Assembly (NCBI GenBank): GCA_963556195.1
Contig: OY744537.1
Location: forward strand, 24,169,441-24,233,440
DNA length: 64,000 bases
DNA from: Sepiola atlantica
Taxonomy: Eukaryota; Mollusca; Cephalopoda; Sepiida; Sepiolidae
Direction of reading: 5' to 3'
Positions 20,082-32,930 of the stretch are shown piece by piece. The notes beneath the pieces were generated by a model. The model ran no database searches. It saw only the letters and a program-made list of their open reading frames with translations, and was not told the origin of the DNA. The first letter of the stretch is position 1. Every line of letters begins with the position of its first letter. Position numbers and translations under genes: made by a program.

Positions 20082-22107
20082 TTGCAAAAAGCAAAAAGGA
20101 ACTGGAAAAGCTGATAAATATGACCAGAATCTTCAGTCAGGACATTCAAATGGAATTCGGAATGGAAAAGTGTGCACTACTAGAAATAAAAAAAGGAAAA
20201 CTGGAGACAACAGATGACATGGAACTCCCCAACCAAGAATAAATGAGGGCGCTAGGCGAACAGGATAGCTACAAATATCTTGGAGTTCTGGAAGCAGACA
20301 CCATCAAATCTACAGAAATGAAAGAGAAGATTAGAAAAGAATATTTACGAAGAACAAGAAAACTCCTAGAAACGAAATTATATAGCAGGAATCTAGTAAC
20401 AGGAATAAACACCTGGGTAGTAGCACTAATAAGATACTCTGGACCATTCATAGGCTGGACCAAAGAGGAACTCAGACACCTGGACCAGAGGACTAGAAAA
20501 TTAATGACCATGCACAATACATTACATCCAAAAGATGATACAGACAGATTCTACATGAAAAGAAACGAAGGGGGGAAGAGGACTGCTAAGTATAGAAGAT
20601 TGTGTGGAAGACTCAAAAACGAGCTGGAAAAATACATAACTCAACACATGGAAATCCTTATCACTGCAGCAAGAGACACCGTTCCAACGAACAATTCGGG
20701 AAGCACCAAAACCAGAAACAAAACGACAAGAAAATAAAAGTGGCAAGAAAAAAAACTACATGGACACTTTGGAAGACTGACAAGAGAAGAAACCAACGAA
20801 AATAGCTGGGCATGGCTAAGAAAAGGACACTTGAAACGGAATCTTTACTGATGGCTGCACAGAACAATGCAATTAGGACAAACTACATTAAATAAAACCC
20901 AGGAAAACAGTAAATGCAGAGTGTGTGGACAAAGAGACGAAACAGTAAATCATATAATAAGTGAATGTAGCAAACTAGCCCAAAAAGACTATAAGAACAG
21001 ACATGACTGTGTGGGGAAAGCAGTACACCGGGAACTGTGCAAACAATTGAATTTAGAATACGCAGACAAATGGTACAAACATAAACCAGAAACAGTACTG
21101 GAAAACGAAAAACACAAAATCCTCTGGGATATGGATATACAAACAGACAAACTCATACAAGCAAGGAGACCGGATGTTATAATAATCAAAAAGAAGGAAA
21201 AATCTTGCAAAATCGTAGACTTCGCCGTTCTAGCAGAACACAGAGTGAAAATCAAAGAAACGGAAAAACAAATACACGGAACTAACCGGAGAACTAAAAG
21301 GAATATTGAGCATGAAGAAAATCAGTATAATACCAATAATCGTAGGAGCACTAGGAACAATCCCCAAAAACCTGGAAGAAAGACTGGGAGAAATTGGAAT
21401 CAAAGGGATCATTGGAACTATACAAAGGACAGCAATGATCAAAACAGCTACAATCTTAAGAAAAATCATTGGATGCGGAAACTAACCCGCATAAGCTAGG
21501 AAGGGTCACACGGAATCTACTACAGGAAGAAAACAAAACCACAGAAAGAACACATCACAAACAAAGAAACAGAAAATGCAAGAAACATCGCTTTATAAGC
21601 CCCCCCCCCCGATAAATTAAACCGGCCTCAACTGACACAACACAAAAATGAACCAATGAACAGAAATAGCAAGAAACACCATCAGCTCCCCTACCCCCCA
21701 AAAAATAATAAATAAACAAAAAATATTTTTTTTAAATTTTAAATTAAAAAATTTTTTTTTTGAAATGGTAGGCTGACACCACACAAAATATTGGCATAGG
21801 GTCAAGGAGGATGAGAAGACCGAGGAGGGACAGCACAAACCAGACCTCCACTGGAAGTGCAGAGACTGTTGGAACCTTGGGGAGGATTATTGCCACCCAA
21901 GTCCCAGAGAGTACCAATGGTCCTTGCCAGCGAGAAATCAATGGTAAGCGGCTGTTGTGATACTGCAAGTTTATTTGCGGTGGCTATCGAAAAGAGGTGG
22001 AGAATAGTGGAAATCTGGGGAGACTTGTTGTCACTCAGACTCCAGGGAATACCACCGGTAGTCGATGAGCAATCACTGATGACCTGTGTGAGAACTCCTA
22101 GTGAGTA
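20082..22107 (+). mobile_element. R4/Dong-like retrotransposon, second tandem copy
   Basis: Begins with the codons FAKSKKELEKL, just after the YMDD catalytic motif, and ends GAACTCCTAGTGAGTA before a short TAA run at about 22108-22122. Protein frames at 20243-20737 and 20867-21275 cover the post-RT region, the CCHC zinc motif (CRVCGQRDE...NHIISEC) and the RRPD...D endonuclease. Damage: a stop at 20735, a deletion near 20833-20885, and a frameshift at about 21275 inside the endonuclease tail. The 3' untranslated part has a C tract at 21601-21610. Copy and neighbour are separated only by the TAA run, so it looks like an insertion into the TAA tail of the copy before it, or the reverse. Confidence 0.85.
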
Positions 22108-22122
22108 AATAATAATAATAAT

Positions 22123-22154
<32 letters not shown>

Positions 22155-22157
<3 letters not shown>

Positions 22158-22531
22158 GGTGATTCATAAGTCACTTCACTTAGCTATTTAAAATAATTAC
22201 CATATGAAGCACAAACATACTATGAACTTTTGATAATTGTTATCTTACTCTCTAATTACTGCTATTTGTTATTTTAAATTTGTTCGTTTATATATTTGTT
22301 TCTATATATATTTATTTCATAATCAATCAAATATGCTACAAAGAGTCGTAAATTCCTTGCAAAAAAGAATGGAGCTATGCATGCAGAACGAAGGTGAAAA
22401 TTTTGAAAATTTGCTGTAATTTTAAACTCCCATAAATGAATTTGTTGAATAAACTTTCTGTTTTGTATTACCGTACTTTTTAACTTTAGAATTTCAAAAA
22501 TAAATAGCTAAGTGACTTATGAATCACCCTG
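22155..22531 (+). mobile_element. 377-bp mariner-derived MITE in TA repeat
   Basis: Terminal inverted repeats CAGGGTGATTCATAAGTCAC...TAGCTATTT (left) and the reverse complement ending ATGAATCACCCTG (right) match over about 30 bases, with five extra bases in the left copy. Both ends sit in TA microsatellite sequence, fitting a TA target. Inside at 22333-22419 the + strand reads LQRVVNSLQKRMELCMQNEG then ENFENLL and a stop, which resembles the C-terminal tail of mariner-type transposases. So this is an internally deleted mariner. It cannot make transposase. Confidence 0.85.
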
Positions 22532-23343
22532 TATATATATTCTATACGTGTGTAGGGTTTCCAAAATTGGAATGGTTTTCAGAACAAAAGGGTGAATGTT
22601 TTTTCTCAATTAAAAATCGGATTCTCCAATAGAGTTCAGCAATATAATTTCTTTCCATATGTTGATTTCAATTCCAGGTTTAGATAACATACGGTGTGTC
22701 TGAGTTGATGGCGTTGAGAATAGATGGAAGAATAGGTTTCAAAAAGAATACCTTGCAGCCGAATAAAACTGATTTTCATTGGCTCTCCCAATGGATCGAT
22801 CAGCAGCGATCAACGATCAACGATGATTGGACTAACTGGTCAGATTCTCGACCCCCTCCCCAGAACGTTCCTTTTGTGTCTCAGACATATCAGTTTTCTT
22901 AGTAAGGTGTAAAAAAAGGATTTTGAGTCCAGATTTGAGAATGAGGGAATGAGGTTAGAATTTCACATGTCCATGATAAAACACAGGAGTGGGGGGAGGA
23001 AGACTTTGATCTCCAGTCAGGTCAACATCTATTGTCCAGTTGAACTTAGAAAAGCTATAAAAAGCCAGAAATGGGTATTTTCGATGATTGAAGGAGAAAA
23101 AAATAACAGGAATATTTGGAGATGAAACAAATGGTTAATTTAAAACTGATAAACAAAAACTTATATATAAAGTCTGCCAAATGTGACAGTTCTAACAAAT
23201 AAAAAAAGGAACAAAAAAAAACTTACTTAAAAAATATAACAGAATTTATTTGCTATTTAAAATTAATGCACCAAAGTATACACACATATCAAAGTTTCCT
23301 AATATATAGATATATGAAAAACGGACTAAACAAACATTTGTTG
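22532..23343. other. No gene recognised
   Basis: AT-rich sequence with a small frame (22696-22902, 68 residues) that has no recognisable domain. Nothing else can be supported. Confidence 0.4.
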
Positions 23344-25065
23344 AGATCTAGTGTTAACAGAACTGGTCTGGATAGAAAGGAGACTAACCGCATGTCACAA
23401 AACTGATCTGGATAGAAATAAAATTAACCGCATGTCAAAGAACTGGTTTTAATAGAAAAGAAACTAACAGCATGTGGTAGAACTGGTCTGGGTGAAAAGG
23501 AGATTAACTGCATGTCACAAAACGGGTGTGAATAGAAAGGAGATTAACCGCATGTCACAGAACTGGTTTAAATAGAAAAGGGAATAACCGCATGTCACAG
23601 AACTGGTCTGGATAAAAAGCAGACTAATCGCATGTCACAGAACTGGTTTAGATAGAAAAGGAAATAGCTCTATGTTACAGAACGATGCTGGATAGAAAAA
23701 AAGACTAACTACATGTCACAGAATTGGTCTGGATAGAAAGGAGACTAACTGCATGTCACAGAACGGGTCTGGATAGAAAGGAGACAAACTGGTTTGCATA
23801 GAAAATAAAACTAACTCCATGTAACAGACCTTTGTTGGATAGAAAGGAGACAAACAGCATGTCACAAATAGTGTCTAAACAGAAATGAAACTCGCCACAT
23901 GTCACACAACTGGTCTGGATAGAAAGGAGACTCGCCACATGTCACACAACTGGTCTGGATAGAAAGGAGACTTGCCACATGTCACACAACTGGTCTGGAT
24001 AGAAAGGAGACTCGCCGCATGTTACAAAACTGGTCTGGATAAAAAGCAGACTAATCACATGTCACAGAACTGGTTTAGATAGAAAAGGGAATAACCCTAT
24101 GTTACAGAACTGATCTAAATAGAAACAAGACTAACCACATGATACAGAAGTGGTCTGGATAGAAAAAAGATTAAAAGCATGTCACAGATCTGGTATGAAT
24201 AGAAAAGAAGACTTACTGCATATCACAGAACTGGTGTGGATAAAAAGGAGACTAACAGTATGTCACAGAACTGATCTGGACAGAAACAGGACAAAGACCA
24301 TGGGTCATACAGGGTCGAAATAGAAAGGAAACTAACTGTATGTCACACAACTAGTCTGGATAGAAATGGGACTAACCGCATGTAACAGAACTGATCTGGA
24401 AAAAAAAGGTGACTGACTGCATGTCACAGAACTAATCTGTATAGAAAAGAGACTAAGCGTATGTAAAAGAACTGGTCTGAATTGAAAGGAAACTAACCGC
24501 ATGTCACAGAACTGTGATGGACAGAAATAGGACAAAAACCATGTGTCATACAGGGTCGAAATAGAAAGGAAACTAACTGCACGTCATACAACTAGTTAGG
24601 ATAGAAAGTAGACTCATGGCATGTCACAGAACTGGTCTGAGTAGAAAGGAGACAAACCGTATGTCACAGAACTGGTCTGTTTTGAAAAGAACCTGACCGC
24701 ATGTCACAGAACTTCTCTGGGTAGAAAGGGGATTAGCCGCACCTCACAGAACTGATCTTGATAGAAAGTAGACTAATTGCATGTCACATGTCTGGTCTGG
24801 ATAGAAAAAAGACTAACCACATGTCACAGAATTGGTCTAATAAAAAGGAGACTAATTGCATCTCACATAAGTGGCTTGAATTTTACTGAACGGGTTTGAA
24901 TAGAAAGTAGACTAACCACATGCCACAGAACAGGTCTGAATAGCAAGGAGACAAACTGCATGTCACAGTACTTGTCTGGATAGAAAGTAGACTTACCGCA
25001 TGTTACAGAACAGGCATGAATAGAAAATAGACTAATCGCATGTCATGGAATTGGTCTGAACAGAT
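23344..25065. repeat. Long degenerate minisatellite, about 40-bp unit, about 43 copies
   Basis: The unit reads approximately GCATGTCACAGAACTGGTCT then GGATAGAAAGGAGACTAACC and repeats through the whole stretch with many point changes and a few irregular spacings. A block at 23888-24005 holds three almost identical units (GGAGACTCGCCACATGTCAC), indicating local recent duplication. No open frame persists. Spacing has no unique spacers, so it is not a CRISPR array. Confidence 0.95.
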
Positions 25066-26177
25066 AGAAGCAGTGGGCAAACGATATTGTCGCTTCTGTG
25101 ATCAAATCAGAAAGGAAGAAAAAAGGAAGTGAACTTCTGAGTTACATGTTTTATAATTGTTATCATGTTGCTAAATCAACCTATGGTTGGCTACCCCTTC
25201 ATCACATGATCTGGGATTTCACATATTAGAAAAAAATCAGCTTAAAGAAAACTATGAAAATTTAAAAATTATTAATTTTTATTAAAATGAAGAAAGAAAA
25301 CTTTATAAAACAATACAACAAAATTAAAATCTAAAAAACGCATTCTTGTTAGAAAAACTGTTCTAATTTTAAACATTTTAAAAGTCAAAAGTAGTCTCCT
25401 GAGCTTACTTGTTGTATTTTTAATTATGTTGTTTCAAATAAGAGGTTTTTAAAGCTGAGTAGACATTTATAAAAACGTGTACACGTGTATAATACGCGCC
25501 CCCTCTTTTCTTGTCTCAAGTTTTTGTTTAAAATTTCTCGTTTTATACACAAGAAAATGCAGCATGTATATATATTTGTTAACATGCATGTGTTTTTGAT
25601 GAACTAACTCAACTACCCGAAACATTAATAATGCGCACTTCACTCACTGAACCGGCAATCGCTGATATTGTTACTAATTAACAAAATGTGAACAACAACC
25701 GTACACACAAAGAGAGACTATACCACTTTCAAAGGCTCTATTCTCTTTTTTTTTTATGGCAAATTCTATCTGAGAGCTTTTTTGCAAATACACCCTCCTC
25801 GTGCTCATGTGACCATTCAGGCATATCGTTATATCCTTTCACAAAATGGCCGCATAACAATGAGATAAAGAAAACTGTCTTCTTGTTATTCATACTCTTC
25901 CTCTCCCATCTCCCCTCTCCCTCCATTCCTCTTTCTCATACTTCACTTTGGTCTCATCTCAACATCATATTCGCTTTTTGCAGTTATTCTATCATATTAT
26001 TCAGGCAACCATCCATCTTTTCCTGGTTAGATTTCTGTTACTCACACAAAATAAAATGGTACTACGACTTCATTGTTTTTTTTGTTTTTTTTAGTTTGTC
26101 TATTTTTATTTCTGTTTTTAGTTTTGAAGCCTTTCATCCTCAACTGGTTTCTATGAGGAATAATCCCTAGCAGAAAA
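25066..26177. other. No gene recognised
   Basis: AT-rich. A 160-residue frame at 25688-26170 is Ser/Phe/Leu-rich, has no domain, and the stretch is pyrimidine-rich, so I do not call it a gene. Confidence 0.45.
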
Positions 26178-26290
26178 TGGTGAGTCATTTTCCAGCTGAG
26201 TTGGCTTATACGAAATTCACCCAGTAGCCACCATGGCAGCAAATGTTGCAATCAGAAATATATTGTAAAGTTTGCATTAATTATACGCCA
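26178..26290 (+). repeat. Short interspersed repeat, family copy
   Basis: Starts TCATTTTCCAGCTGAGTTGG and ends GTAAAGTTTGCATTAATTA, the same order as in the 11.7 and 13.5-kb copies. It is non-coding. Confidence 0.45.
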
Positions 26291-27084
26291 TCTATACAAA
26301 TAAGAGTCTCTGTCTGTCTGTCTGTAATAGACTCAGTAACTACTGAATGAAATTTCACGAGCCTTGTTTATAAGATAGGCTATGAAGCAAAAAGTGTCAT
26401 AGGTTATTTATTGTTGATCTAAGTAAACTCCGAAGGTCATGAAAGGTTAAAGCAACCATTTCTATATATAAAGCAAAGATGTCTGTGCATGTTTGTCGGT
26501 TTGTCAACATATAGGTTGTCAATGCTTGATATCAGAACCAAATCGATGCCATATTAAATGATTAAAATGAGAAAAAGTCGCTATGAGAGTTATCTGCCAT
26601 GAGTAGCGGCTAGTGTTGATCTGAACTCAAGATCTGGCAATGTAAATAACATATATCGATCTCCCAGCCTAAGAAACAGATTTTGGAGTAACAAGCCTGA
26701 TTTTCCCATCTACCGACAGACAGACGGCTGGAAACCTATAACATGTCACTACTGCAGACAGATAGTACTCATCGCGATTAATTGCTTGGCAAAAAAGGTG
26801 TTGAATCTAGAAATGCATTCCTGAAGAAAGCACTAGGCGTTGTCTGTTCGCATAAACTTCTTGCGAAAGAAGACACTGATAGGATCAGAAAAGAATATAG
26901 ACCATGTGTTTATCGTCTATATACCATCATTTTACAGGTGTCTTGAAAAAGAGGCCAACTCCCCTGTTGTTCGGTGTATATTCATACTTGAATCCGAGGA
27001 CCTAAATCTTTTCTTTTATTCTTCTGTTGCATGAGAGTTCTATCATTCCTAATGAGATGCGAGCATAACACCGAAGATAAAAAA
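26291..27084. other. No gene; (CTGT)n run
   Basis: CTGTCTGTCTGTCTGT at about 26311-26328 and a related TGTCTGTGCATGTTTGTCGG at 26479 suggest a diverged transposon edge that I cannot name. A palindromic pair GATCTGAACTCAAGATC lies at 26620. No coding support. Confidence 0.4.
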
Positions 27085-27571
27085 GGCAGACAAACTAAGC
27101 AAATACATGGAGCTAAAAGAAATATTGAACATGAAGAAAACTACCAATAATTGTAGGAGTGTAACACTATCGTGGGCACGAGACCCTTGTTATCCTATTC
27201 TTCCAAGAGGAGTGTAACTTGGTGTGTCCGCGCCTTGAGGACGTCTCTGGAAGGGTTTTATCAGCTCCTGGGAGTTACACGATAGTCACATTCCCTTTCA
27301 TTAAAGGGTTAATCCCGTCGGTTGGTTTGACGGGTTTTTGGCATCATTAATTCTCTCCAGAGAATTAATTGTCTGGACTGATTTGGAACCTCGTGCTGAA
27401 AATTAAACGATTTGCAGAGGAGCAAACATCCATTTTTTTATAAGAATATATAATTTTTATTTATTCATTTCAGCTTCCAAAAAAATTATAAATCTCTTGA
27501 AAAGTTGATAAGCTGGGCCTAGGCACAATCCATCTTGTGTGAGGAAAAACACATCAACTGCCGAATTCTGC

Positions 27572-27611
<40 letters not shown>

Positions 27612-28110
27612 GTCAACCATGGAGAGAGAGGGGGAAGGTATAGTCCCACAAGAGAAAGAAAGATGCAAGAATACACAAGCTGAAAAAAGAGAGCGATAGA
27701 AAGACTACAGTCACTGACTGGGTGAATTGTATTCACAAACCCCTAGCGACAGGTTTATTGGATTTGGATTTTGACCTTACGAACGTACTCGTTTTATCAA
27801 CAACCTGTCAACTCAGTTCGGATCAGATTTGATTGACGACACACTTGTTTAATGACTGCTGTGGTGACATTTCAATGCAAAAACACCATTGTCTCGATTT
27901 ACTTGTCTCCCTATAAGGGCAAAATCAGTTACAAGGCTTTTGATGTGGGGAAATCTAACTTCAACAAAAGGGACGCCCATACTAATACCACAGGAGTGCA
28001 AAAAACATGAAGAAAAAGACTAGGAGAAGTTGGAATTAAAGGGAGGATTAACACCATACAAAATATGGCACTGATGAAAACAGCTGAAATATAAAGAAAG
28101 ATTTGACATG
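27085..28110 (+). mobile_element. R4/Dong-like C-terminal fragment split by an LTR-like insertion
   Basis: Left part 27085-27159 encodes SKYMELKEILNMKK... up to IIVG, and right part 27993-28110 continues KRLGEVGIKGRINTIQ-like sequence. In the intact relatives these are adjacent, so 27160-27992 is an insertion. It is a small dead fragment on the + strand like all the others. Confidence 0.75.
27160..27992. mobile_element. LTR-like insertion (833 bp) inside R4 fragment
   Basis: Starts TGTAACACTATCGTGG and ends TACTAATACCACA, i.e. TG...CA ends. It is flanked on both sides by GGAG (27156-27159 and 27993-27996), a 4-base duplication of the disrupted R4 sequence. Size and ends suit a solo LTR. An internal piece near 27279 (CACGATAGTCACA) is inverted relative to the left end. 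Contains a (TC)n run at 27572-27608. No protein was recognised inside; orientation is undecided. Confidence 0.55.
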
Positions 28111-28645
28111 TGACAAAATATTAGTTAAATTTAAAAGTTCATGAAAATCTTTTTCAATCACCAAATTTGAAAAGCCTATATTCGGAACAAGAAATTTCAT
28201 TGGATGCCCTGCTGACTTGGCAGACCGAGAGCAGGCTCAAGGCATTTCCTCAAATAGTGACGATAGAAAGCCACTCATAGAGTCAAGTTAATTCACAATT
28301 GTCGCCAGTGTGATGCGTCATTAATTGACTAAGCAATTAGTTAGAATACAAATCGGTCAAGAAAACCAGCGTATTTTAATTGCTTGTGTTCTTCTGTTAG
28401 ATATTGGGCAAGTAGACCCACTAATATATAAAATTGTTAGTTGAGAATAAAGTGAAGAGTTAGCCTGGGTCAACTTGATAAACCTGATGTGAGGATTGCT
28501 AGACTGTAAGAATAAATAGAAACCGATATGACGTTACATGGCTCAAAGAGAGAGTGGGAGAGAGAAGACAACCCATTTGGGAGCAGGCAGCACATGGATG
28601 TGTAAAATGATAGAGGCTGACAACATATAATTAATTAGTAATTTC

Positions 28646-28648
<3 letters not shown>
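28111..28648. other. No gene recognised
   Basis: Featureless AT-rich sequence leading into a TC microsatellite. Confidence 0.4.

Positions 28649-28710
<62 letters not shown>
28649..28710. repeat. (TC)n microsatellite
   Basis: About 31 TC units, uninterrupted. Similar TC runs lie at 17143, 27572, 31897 and 58180. Confidence 0.95.
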
Positions 28711-28711
<1 letters not shown>

Positions 28712-28774
28712 ACAGGTGCATGTACAAGAAAAACATGCAGTGACCAAGGTAGGAATATAATTTGTGGGCTTTAA

Positions 28775-29491
28775 TCTATCTATATACTACTAAAAGTCTA
28801 TGGGTCTTGTATGTTTGCAATCAGCTTTCAGCTTTCCGGTTTTCAACATCCGGTTGCGCATGCGTAAATAGCATCGTCTTCCAATCTGTTATTCCAATTC
28901 CGTTGAACTCTAATTATTAACGAACGCATGAAATTTTTCATTCTGGAAATGTTTATATCGCTTTAAATATAAAACAATTACATTTAATTTCATCAAATAG
29001 TTTTTTTGTTTTCTCCACGGCTAAAAACATTCAACGGCAGGACTTTGTAAAGTCTGTCGCAGTTTCAAAAAAGCTCCACCCTTTTAAAAAACAAAAACAA
29101 ACAAACAAAACAACAACAATCATTATTAATATCAATAGCGGCGGTGAACGAAACCACCTCCCACTTTTCCTCTCACAGATTTCACCACTCCTACTCCGTC
29201 TGTTTTCGTTACGTACGCGAGACAGCCGGTTGTGCCCCCTTCCTTTCTCACCTGTTCAGTGCATATTTACCTATAAGTATGGCCAACCACTTATAATTCA
29301 GTAACTATAATTTAAAAAAAAAACAATTATAATAAACAGAACGACGCATAGAAATCTATCTATATTCTTTTTTAAACAATTACATTTAATTTCATCAAAT
29401 AGTTTTTTTGTTTTCTCCACAAGTGTCACGCACATACATGAATTCCACAGCTAATATAACAAACTGACCCAACGGGTCACGGGTGGTCTAG
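28775..29491 (+). mobile_element. Helitron-like non-autonomous element (717 bp)
   Basis: Begins TCTATCTATATACTAC and ends in CTAG, and lies exactly between an A (28774) and a T (29492), the expected Helitron target. Near the 3' end a hairpin GACCC-AAC-GGGTC (29466-29478) stands nine bases before CTAG. There are no long terminal inverted repeats and no target duplication. Inside, a 46-base block (CAATTACATTTAATTTCATC...) is directly repeated at about 28976 and 29375, and the 5' start is partly repeated at 29357. No Rep/helicase protein is present, so it is non-autonomous. Confidence 0.65.
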
Positions 29492-30689
29492 TGTTTTGTA
29501 ATAATTATAGCAACTTGGTTGCTGCATATGTAACACAAGGTTGAAACATCTTTGTTGCCGCTTCCATTACTACCATTAAGTAATTAGTAATCACTTCACA
29601 TCACCATTTGATATTAACATACAGTAAAAACGTCTAAGCAGGGATTTTACATGATTCGATCGAGTCCTTCTTTCTCCAATTTTTTTAAAAGTCTGCTTAC
29701 TTAATTAGTAATAGGTTCAAAGCAACTTTAAATTATATCCATTATTACTAGTGGGACCCGTAGAAATTCCACAGTTTTATCCTTCATCTGTTATACATTG
29801 CTGCCATGCGTAAAAATATTTCTATTCTATGCCAACACAGGCCCCATAATATTTTTGTACCACCTTTTTTCAAACTGAAACATACTGATCTAAGTACTCT
29901 GGTTAATGTAGTTCCAGAATATATGTTATGGGGGTCTATCTCCAAAACCTTTGTGTGAGTTTGTGATATATTTCCATCTATAGACGCCTGACGTGATCAC
30001 AGATCCCACGATATCATTGTACCATCTTTGGACAATACAGATACTACACTTTGAATCATTTATTTGCAAAAAATATAAAAAGTATATTTTAACAAATGAG
30101 GTCATATCGTAGCCTGAAGACCAAGAAAGTGTATTTTAGTTTGAGTTTGACGTTCGACACAACAGCAGCATTAGATAAAATCTTAAAAAATTACTTTTTT
30201 TTACATTGCACCATTGGCGATCCCATCTTTGGCTTTTATTGTAGGCCAGACTACATTTCTCCTATACTGCTGGCTTTTTAAAACCTGACCTGACCGGACC
30301 TTGCATCTAACCTCCTGGAGAGGAGGTAAATAAATCCTTCTTGAAGATAAATAAAATGAAGTATCTCTCCATCTATTGATTTGTGTGCCTGTTTGTTCAT
30401 TATATATTGAGAAATTATTGAATGTATGTCACCCAAACTCGATTGGCAGTGTTACAGACTATGTTGGATATTTCTTTCATGGTCGCCTTCGTGGCTTCAT
30501 TTGCACTACTCATATGCCTGAACCGGGTATCCATCTTGGATTTCATTCTTTGGGTGTTTGAACTGCAATGGATGAATTCGATAACTACAAACATTTAAAA
30601 CTAGCACTCGTGGAAATTTCTACAGTGATTTCTACATCAATCTGTATATTTTTTTTAATGTACTAATCGTCACGGCTTATTAAAGTCCA
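29492..30689. other. No gene recognised
   Basis: AT-rich. Two 61-residue frames on the + strand (30096-30281, 30376-30561) lack any recognised domain. The words CTATTGATTTGTGTGCCTGTTTG and CTATAGACGCC look like decayed transposon edges without support. Confidence 0.4.
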
Positions 30690-30890
30690 AAAGCCACTCG
30701 TAGATATGGATTAATTAGTTTGTCAGGTGGACAGTGAGACAACACCGTGATGATTGGTAACGATGGTTGAAACTGGGCAGAATTTGATTATTTAAAGAAT
30801 GGCTCAACAAGAATGCATGTAGTCAGATGGGAGGCAGCCCCGTGGCACTGTGTTCCAAAGACGAGCAGTTCTTGGAAATAAACTTTGTTC
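30690..30890 (+). repeat. Interspersed repeat (relative of 13.9 kb)
   Basis: Shares GATATGGATTAATTAG, GGGCAGAATTTGATTATTTAAAG and TGGCTCAACAAGAATG with 13870-14060 in the same order. This copy extends further right through GAGGCAGCCCCGTGGCAC. Confidence 0.5.
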
Positions 30891-31893
30891 ATGGAAGTTT
30901 CGTTTAGTTTTTGGTACACAGAGGAAGAAACGAAAATTATTTACAGAGGTTGCAGCTATACAAGGTTTTGTTGTAAATGTTTTATAAGGGGGAGCATAGA
31001 TTGGAGCTCAGTCGAGAACCTACCATGAAAACAACGATAGAGTAGAGAGAGACTAGCAGCCTCTCTTCTGTGAGAAAGAGGCTGTAGGGAAGAGAAGAGG
31101 ACCTATTTTCCACTAAATTTCGAAGTCGGTTTTGTACTCTGTCAATTCAATCTACTGCTAATAATAATATTCATTTTGAAATAATAAATTTCTATCAATG
31201 TCAATACTATTAAGAAAAAATAACTTTCTTCTTCCATAAAAATAATTGTCATTGTCAGTTATATATTCTTTAAATAAATAAAATGAATAATTCCTTCTTT
31301 ATTTAAAATTGTAGCCATTTAATTATTTTTAAAACAATAAATATTCACCGTCTTCTTACTGTAAAAACAATTATCTGCTAAATATTTTTCAAAGCAATAA
31401 AACGAACGTAACTTTTTCAGATGTGTTTATTTCAAATTTTACCATTTTAGTCGATGGGACGAGATAATTTGATTTTAGAACAATTCATTTTAAAATCGGT
31501 AAAATTGGAATCTTTTTACCATAGCGACATCAGGTTAATCACCAATCACCATATTTGCTAATTGGACGATCTCATTTTTTTTTTAATGTGTGTGAAAGGT
31601 GATAACATACGTATGAATATGAAGTGGCTTAGCATATTATTATATAGATAAATATTAATTTATGAATTCAATTCTACAACAACCACAGTTAGATGTGTTA
31701 TAAGTTGTATAATGGGAGAGGGACTCTTTTTTTTCCCCCCTGTCCACCGACTGTAAGGATTTTGTTCATCACAACTCCAACCAAAATTGGGGGTGGGGGA
31801 ATCGAGTTGTTCACCCTTATCCTCAGCCACTCTGGGCGACCGAATTGTAGGAAAAGACATCAGAACCAGAAGATGGGTGAGGTAACTTTCGTT

Positions 31894-31896
<3 letters not shown>
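30891..31896. other. No gene recognised
   Basis: AT-rich, featureless. Frames at 31660-32025 overlap on both strands and include the TC microsatellite; no domain. Confidence 0.4.

Positions 31897-31946
<50 letters not shown>
31897..31946. repeat. (TC)n microsatellite
   Basis: TC run of about 24 units, producing an artefactual Ser-Leu repeat in one frame. Confidence 0.95.
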
Positions 31947-31949
<3 letters not shown>

Positions 31950-32854
31950 GCTGGATCTTGCCCGAAGTAGACTAGTGGTCAGAAGGACCCCCCTTCACAG
32001 CCCCATCAGGTTTAAGGCATTTTAACAACCATCGTTTACTTCGTTCATTTTCCAGAAATACGAATAAACCTATGAACTGTAATAAAGGTGTCATTGTTTG
32101 TTTAAAAGCTTTTGCTCCAGGTCGACACACGTGTGGTCCTAATTGAAGATCATCATCTAAAAAAGTTCAGAACTACTGGATGATGAGAGAGTGATCATCA
32201 TTATCGTCATAATCAGATGAGGGTTTAGTAAAAACATGAAGCCAACTCGTGCTTGGCTAGCCATGCTGTGCAACAATAAGTTCCTCGGACTTGACACTGT
32301 TTATTTCCTTTTTCTAAAAACATGTTTTGTATATTGTTTTTGTGATGTGTCTAATGGCTTCCTTTGGATTGTCACATGTTGACTGCGTCATTGCTATCAT
32401 ATTGTCATCTTCTTCATAGCTGGTATCTGCATTGTGATGAATTGATAACTACATAGGATAATTAAAATATTAATCTATTAATGTATTAACTCCTTTACAT
32501 AACAATCACTGGCAATTTGGTTGTGTTATAAGTTTCTATGACTTTACACTGATTTTATTTCCTTTTACTAGAAACATGAGTAATTTTTTTTTTGGGAGGG
32601 GGCCTAATTATAATTTAGTTCACTTATGTTTGTTTCTGATAATAATTAGGTCGGCTAGGAAGTTTGTTACACTGGGGCCATTTTTTGTTTATGACCTAAA
32701 CATAACCAGCCGCTTACGAAATACACTGTAATTAGCTGTGCTAGTTACCAATATGTAAAATTGCAAATGGCTACCAAAATCTGTTAACTTGTCAGTACAC
32801 TTGAACTAATATGCGATCAAATATTAGGAAATCATCTACCCTTCTTATTCCATA

Positions 32855-32855
<1 letters not shown>
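31947..32855. other. No gene recognised
   Basis: AT-rich sequence without coding or structural features I can support. Confidence 0.4.
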
Positions 32856-32905
<50 letters not shown>

Positions 32906-32930
32906 TATTTTATTTTATTTTATTTTATTT
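32856..32930. repeat. (TTA)n and (TTTTA)n microsatellites
   Basis: TTA run to about 32904 followed by several TTTTA units and a T tract. Confidence 0.9.

Noticed and set aside
23344..25065. Regularly spaced repeats that might suggest a CRISPR array
   Set aside because: There are no unique spacers; the whole 40-bp unit repeats with drift, and the DNA is clearly from an animal.
25688..26170. 160-residue frame on the + strand
   Set aside because: Composition follows the T/C bias, no domain or conserved motif, and a minus-strand frame overlaps it.
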